Positions 58,995 to 63,137 of a DNA stretch of 63,137 nt are shown piece by piece. Origin of the DNA: Magnetococcales bacterium (GTDB lineage Bacteria; Pseudomonadota; Magnetococcia; Magnetococcales; JADGCL01); assembly GCA_015229005.1 (NCBI GenBank), contig JADGCL010000007.1:1-63137 (forward strand), in the 5' to 3' direction. The notes below the pieces were generated by a model. It made no database searches and was not told the DNA's origin. It saw only the letters and a list, made by a program, of their open reading frames with translations. Made by a program: the position numbers and the translations under genes. Position 1 is the stretch's first letter. Each line of letters opens with the position of its first letter.

Positions 58995-59639
58995 CTACCA
59001 GACGCGGGGCTGGAACGCCGCATCGTTGGCAAACTGCAGATTCTCCCCGGATTGGACCATCACGAAGAGACCCTCGTTCATAGCAAAGCGTTCCACGTTC
59101 TCTTCGATCACGATCCCGGCCACAGCTCCCATGATGCGCTTGTCGGCATATTCCTGGAAAAAATCCTTGAACTCCGCCAACCGTTCCAGGTGTTCCCGCA
59201 CGGCGCCTTCCGTCAATCGACTCTTGACCTCCACCAGCACGACGACCTCGGTATTCACCACCAGAAGATCGATCTCCATGTGGCGATTGCCCGGACGCTT
59301 GGCCTTCACCCGGCGGCTGACCTTGTGGACCGGGATACCCCGTTTGGCAAACAGCGTCCCACAGGCCGGGGCAACCAGGCCCTCCACAAATTCCCCCCAG
59401 CGGCCACCCAATCGGCCTATCTGCGCGGAAACCTCCTTGACCTTGCGGTCCGTTTCCTTCATCTGCGCACTCGTCTCCTTGACCTGGCGGTCAGTCTCCT
59501 TCATCTGCGCACTCGTCTCCTGGATCTGGCGGTCAGTCTCCTGAAACTTGCGGTCCAGTTCCGCGCTGCGCTCACGGTTCTCGCGGACCATTTCCTGAAA
59601 CATCTTCCACACATCATCGAACGTTACGGTCTCGGACAT
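58995..59639 (-). CDS. DUF3782-like protein: coiled coil plus PD-(D/E)XK nuclease-type domain (paralogue)
   Basis: 214 residues; ATG 59639 follows GGGAGGG. The N-terminus VTFDDVWKMFQEMVRENRER matches the start of the copy at 30175-30981. The coiled coil uses a different repeat (QMKETDRQVKETSA, ~14 residues). The C-terminal ~140 residues (RWGEFVEGLVAPACGTLFAK, HMEIDLLVVNTEVVVLVEVK, NDAAFQPRVW) are highly similar, including the Asp and Glu-x-Lys residues. It lies at the border between the housekeeping genes and an AT-richer island. The role is unknown. Confidence 0.72.
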   Translation of the reverse strand: MSETVTFDDVWKMFQEMVRENRERSAELDRKFQETDRQIQETSAQMKETDRQVKETSAQMKETDRKVKEVSAQIGRLGGRWGEFVEGLVAPACGTLFAKRGIPVHKVSRRVKAKRPGNRHMEIDLLVVNTEVVVLVEVKSRLTEGAVREHLERLAEFKDFFQEYADKRIMGAVAGIVIEENVERFAMNEGLFVMVQSGENLQFANDAAFQPRVW

Positions 59640-59830
59640 GGCTCACCCTCCCGCTGCAGATCATCACCCTTCGCCGGGAAGTATACCGCCCTCCGACACC
59701 CCCGGGAACATCCACGGCACCCGAGGAGGGCAGCCCGGCACAGGAATGGGGGCGTGAATGAGGGGCTGAACGACCGGAGCCCGCCGCTCCCGGCTGAACA
59801 GGAGCCGGGAGATTTCAGGGGCGGGGCAAC

Positions 59831-61207
59831 TCAGAATCCCTTCTTCATGAGTTCAACGAAGGACCAGATAACTTGTCTATAACCTCTGCCAAGACCGTAT
59901 TGTCCACTTGTGTCACGACTGATCGCCCCAATATCTTCCAGCATTGCCAGGAGGCTGTGGTCTTCAAGATAACGATACAGCGGATGATTTCCGAGAGAAT
60001 ACACAGGACGGGATCTGTCTTTCAAATTGTTAATAAAAACACCAAACTGTAGATCATATATCCCGATCAGGTCCCGGAACCCAGGGTAAACACGCACAAG
60101 CGCAACGACTCTTGCAATGTACAGCGGATCCGTTATTCCGCCCAGGCTATGACCACCAGACCAGAAATCGAGTATGGTCTCAATGACATGTCGATAGAGC
60201 CTTAAATTTCCGAGAACAGCATATTCGAGTCCCCTTGAAAGTTCTCCGATCCCTACTGCACTCCCACCGGGTAAAACGAGTGCATCACCATTCAAAGTTA
60301 AATTTCCCCACCGGACAGACGCGCCCCTACCTCCAAGAACGGATTTCCAGAGGCTCTCTGCATCCTCGACGCCAACCAGAGGAGGGATGTTCACACGGAG
60401 ATCGAATATCCGTTCGAGGTAGGCATCACTGCGAAAACTGGGAAGATTGCCATACTGACTGTGAAGGAATTCCTCCATGACAGGGATATTGATGGCCCAC
60501 ACGCAGGAAAGAGGCCAGGGTTCACCATCCATGTCCAGCATGTCCTGACGAGGAAGGAACAGATGATAGAAGCCATCGAGGAGAACAACGGCCTCTTCAG
60601 GGCGGGTCCGGTCCATGTCGTCCATGAGAAGAAGCAGAGACTTACCTCCGGTTCTCCGCTTCATCTCTGCCAGGAGTTTAGAAAAACACGCACGGGCAGC
60701 CAGAACACCGCTGATTTCTGGTGAACCCGGACTTTTTCCCAACCAAATAACTGAAAATTTCTCAAGAAAATCTCCATCAATAAAAACCTTCGCAAACCCA
60801 AGTCCTGATGAATCCGGGAGTCCAGAGACGGCTTCAACTCCGAGTTCGCGAAGCTTCGCAACCGGCTTTGACAACCAGATCTTCTTGCCGAAAAGGATTG
60901 CAGTATCCTTGAGTTTCTCGTTTCGTTCAACGTTCTCGACAGTAATCGCATCAATCTCATTGATCTTGGCAGCCAGATATCGCATGAAAGCGGGCGCCGG
61001 AGGCTCTGCGGCCAGGCTTTCCCATGGAGAAAAACTCAAAACGGTATATTTTTCTTTCAACTCGTCTCGCAGGCCACGCAGGATAGTCGTTTTCCCACTG
61101 CCCCATGGCCCGGAAAGCAGAATATTGCTCGCGGATCCCGACTCCAGGTAACCACTCAATCTTCCTTTGATGTCACAAACAATTTTTTCACGGAACGTCT
61201 CACTCAT
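59831..61207 (-). CDS. KAP-family P-loop NTPase
   Basis: 458 residues; ATG 61207 follows GGGAGA. Walker A is LLSGPWGSGKTTILRGL (~30-45). A helical insertion follows, then Walker B LLLLMDDMDRTRPEEAV. CVWAINIPVMEEF and FRSDAYLERIFDLRVNIPPL fit the KAP ATPase core. Classical KAP proteins insert membrane helices between Walker A and B; here that stretch is mostly helical and soluble. Many KAP genes lie in defence or toxin-antitoxin-like loci. Base composition is clearly more AT-rich than the left flank. It lies 79 bases after the large unknown gene on the same strand, so the two likely work together. Confidence 0.8.
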   Translation of the reverse strand: MSETFREKIVCDIKGRLSGYLESGSASNILLSGPWGSGKTTILRGLRDELKEKYTVLSFSPWESLAAEPPAPAFMRYLAAKINEIDAITVENVERNEKLKDTAILFGKKIWLSKPVAKLRELGVEAVSGLPDSSGLGFAKVFIDGDFLEKFSVIWLGKSPGSPEISGVLAARACFSKLLAEMKRRTGGKSLLLLMDDMDRTRPEEAVVLLDGFYHLFLPRQDMLDMDGEPWPLSCVWAINIPVMEEFLHSQYGNLPSFRSDAYLERIFDLRVNIPPLVGVEDAESLWKSVLGGRGASVRWGNLTLNGDALVLPGGSAVGIGELSRGLEYAVLGNLRLYRHVIETILDFWSGGHSLGGITDPLYIARVVALVRVYPGFRDLIGIYDLQFGVFINNLKDRSRPVYSLGNHPLYRYLEDHSLLAMLEDIGAISRDTSGQYGLGRGYRQVIWSFVELMKKGF

Positions 61208-61286
61208 GTCTTGTTCTCCCTTCCATGCCCATCAGGCTCACCAGCGTGGGACGGCTCAAGCCTCTTCTGACGAATTTTCTCAAGAC

Positions 61287-63137
61287 TCACATGCCGGACA
61301 ATGATTTCTCGTAAACCGATCGATAGTTACCAGATATTTTATCCAGAGACTCTTTAAAGTCATTGAGCGTCAAGACGGGAGTCACTCCTTCAAAAATTCC
61401 GCCTTTGGATGATTCTACTTTGAACCAGGCCGCAACACTTGCACAGAATTCGTGATCCTCAGCTCCCAAATTGGCTTCATCTTCTTTAAATAAAAACTCC
61501 AATCTTTCGACAACCTCACCTGGCAACTGCTGCTTTATAAGATCATCAAGGTTGCTGTTACTTGCCGGAACAGGCAAGCCCCGTCTTTTAAGGCACAACT
61601 TGAAACGATTTTGCCATTCGCTCTCAGTATATTTGAATTTGGAAGAGACAAGATAAAATAAGGCCGAACTCGCCCCTTTTGAAACATTGCCCTTGCTCTC
61701 CCATTTGCACAAGATAGCAGCTACCTGAGTCATGACGGCCGAAGAGTAGATGGCATTGGTTGCGAGGAACCTGGGATCCTGCAACACACCTATGTCAAGC
61801 GCGAGACCAGTACTTTCCTCTTTCGACCCATCCTCGCTTTCTCCCGCGAAGTGATTGCCCAACATGGAGGCAAGACAAGACGTGGATACAGAAGGATCGA
61901 CCCGAACCAACCGTTCCCAAAGCCAGACGCCAGCTACCCCCTTCAAAAGCAACGTGGCTCCTCCGGAGGAAAAAATATGATCCAGATAACTTGAAATCAA
62001 CTGGAAAAGCTCTCGAACGTAAGAATTCGAGCCGGTTACAAGAGCTTTGATAATAACATCTTTCCCCAGAGTATCGCTGAGCTTTTCCAGAAAGAACTCG
62101 ATATCATCGATCCTTCCTGCTTTGTCACGAGAAAAATCCTCGTCTCTCTGATATGCCAGGTACAGTCTTATCAACTCCTGCCTGACAATATTTCCCGGCA
62201 TAGACTGACGGTAACCGATCAGAATTTCTATTTTTTCATGAATATTTTCCTGTGAATCATATCTTCCGTTATCTACCAGACTCGCCACTGCCTGGCCAAC
62301 GCCTGCAGCCTTAATCAAAAACTCAGCATGATAGATTGCAATTTCAATGTGCCCGGGAGTAAGCTCCAGCGCTTTTTCAAAGAGCATATCAGTATAGTGA
62401 GAAACATCAACAAGGCCTTCGATCATGACAGCCAAGTTGGAAAGACTGACCCCCACCCTTCCAACAAGGCGGTCCTTTTGGTGTTCCCAAAAATTTTCCA
62501 TATAATAAATGACAAGTCCGACAGAAGCGTGTGCATCCACGCCGCGCAAGGCAAGAGCCCTGTCTTGAAAATCAGAGATCCATTCGTTGAGATCCTTGCC
62601 CTCCAGACTCCCCCCCACTCCCAACTTCGCGTTTGCCCAATCAAGAAACCTACGATCCATTTCCTCACGGTTCACTCCACCACCCAGACCATCACCGCGA
62701 GGACGCCTTCTCTTTTTAACGGCACCATCCTTCGATCTGACAGACCTTAATATTTTTTGCTCAGCTGGGGTCTCGTCGCTCGCACCAGAAGCATGTCCAG
62801 GCGAATTTTCTTGCTGTACCCCGTCGCGCCCCCCATGCCCATATTCGTCATGCAACAACAACATCAGGAGCTGCCTCTCCTCTCTTGACGCAGGCCAATG
62901 CCTGCACAACAGGCCCGAATCTTCCTTTGCGCAACCTTCATCTTCGGAAACATCTCTCCCATTCCCGGATTGCAATCCGTTGTCGTACCATGTCCGCTGA
63001 TTCAACCTGCGTAAAAAGATCTCGTGAGCTTCCCGTTGAGGCCATTCACCCCTGATCAAAAGAGACGCGAACCGGCAAATATCGAAAAATACTCCCGGAC
63101 TTTCTTTTTTCAATTCCGCAAAATATGGCGCCAATTG
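61287..63137 (-). CDS. Large helical protein of unknown function (5' partial), partner of the KAP NTPase
   Basis: The frame is open at the window edge, so the N-terminus is missing; the last ~616 residues are present. It has a Lys/Arg-rich linker (KDGAVKKRRRPRGDG, ~135-155). From ~165 it is predicted largely alpha-helical with TPR/HEAT-like pairs (YTDMLFEKALELTPGHIEIA, then YHAEFLIKAAGVGQAVASLV). No catalytic motif is evident. Codon and base use is AT-rich like the KAP gene. It may be the sensor, scaffold or effector half of a two-component accessory module. Not recognised. Confidence 0.65.
   Translation of the reverse strand, partial: QLAPYFAELKKESPGVFFDICRFASLLIRGEWPQREAHEIFLRRLNQRTWYDNGLQSGNGRDVSEDEGCAKEDSGLLCRHWPASREERQLLMLLLHDEYGHGGRDGVQQENSPGHASGASDETPAEQKILRSVRSKDGAVKKRRRPRGDGLGGGVNREEMDRRFLDWANAKLGVGGSLEGKDLNEWISDFQDRALALRGVDAHASVGLVIYYMENFWEHQKDRLVGRVGVSLSNLAVMIEGLVDVSHYTDMLFEKALELTPGHIEIAIYHAEFLIKAAGVGQAVASLVDNGRYDSQENIHEKIEILIGYRQSMPGNIVRQELIRLYLAYQRDEDFSRDKAGRIDDIEFFLEKLSDTLGKDVIIKALVTGSNSYVRELFQLISSYLDHIFSSGGATLLLKGVAGVWLWERLVRVDPSVSTSCLASMLGNHFAGESEDGSKEESTGLALDIGVLQDPRFLATNAIYSSAVMTQVAAILCKWESKGNVSKGASSALFYLVSSKFKYTESEWQNRFKLCLKRRGLPVPASNSNLDDLIKQQLPGEVVERLEFLFKEDEANLGAEDHEFCASVAAWFKVESSKGGIFEGVTPVLTLNDFKESLDKISGNYRSVYEKSLSGM

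Overview
This 63 kb window is GC-rich chromosomal DNA from a motile, respiring Gram-negative bacterium. It has a lipoprotein LptE, a type I secretion-type TolC, three small flagellins with FlaG, and a SdhA/SdhB/SdhE succinate dehydrogenase. The flagellin type, the tandem flagellin genes, the giant repeat proteins and the DUF3782/DUF4351-like proteins suggest an alphaproteobacterium-related lineage, possibly Magnetococcia. That placement is an inference; no rRNA, tRNA or CRISPR array was seen.

Left end (1-21.9 kb): the 3' part of a very large FG-GAP beta-propeller/RTX-like secreted protein, then a tolC homologue cut off half way through. The cut abuts the cut-off C-terminus of a giant convergent FecR plus Ig/cadherin-repeat protein (about 4,580 residues present). 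The junction near 7.67 kb is either a real rearrangement or an assembly join. A small protein gene lies just upstream of the giant gene.

Housekeeping (22.2-27.6 kb): an orphan YbdD/YjiX small protein, a helical-repeat protein, a short RNase D, a folM-folB-folK cluster and a GT2 glycosyltransferase. At 27.6-30.1 kb sits an atypical cassette: an AT-rich promoter, a subtilisin-like protease, a pair of mutually exclusive hairpins, and a small protein resembling the protease's own N-terminal region.

Signalling (30.2-42 kb): a DUF3782-like nuclease-fold protein, then a minus-strand set comprising an MBL/cNMP-binding/hemerythrin fusion, a ferredoxin-linked adenylate cyclase and a chemoreceptor. This looks like an oxygen/redox-cAMP-taxis module. 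Divergent from it is a large pseudokinase-PEGA-repeat-FGE protein. The divergent spacer carries two families of short tandem repeats. A DUF4351-type gene relic and an anion transporter follow.

Surface and flagella (43.5-51.5 kb): a radical SAM protein and a GT2, then about 1.5 kb holding a Cys-rich 45-residue peptide gene and little else recognisable, then three flagellins and flaG. Three flagellin leaders and the Cys-peptide leader share one RNA-like element, a stem with compensatory changes plus a fixed-distance CCAGGGAWGG-type motif. It is the best candidate here for an undescribed regulatory system.

Right end (51.6-63.1 kb): sdhE-sdhB-sdhA (minus, with a clear sigma70 promoter), leuS-lptE, a second DUF3782-like paralogue, and a visibly AT-richer island holding a KAP-family P-loop ATPase and a large unrecognised protein that runs off the window. 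This resembles a two-gene defence or other accessory module.
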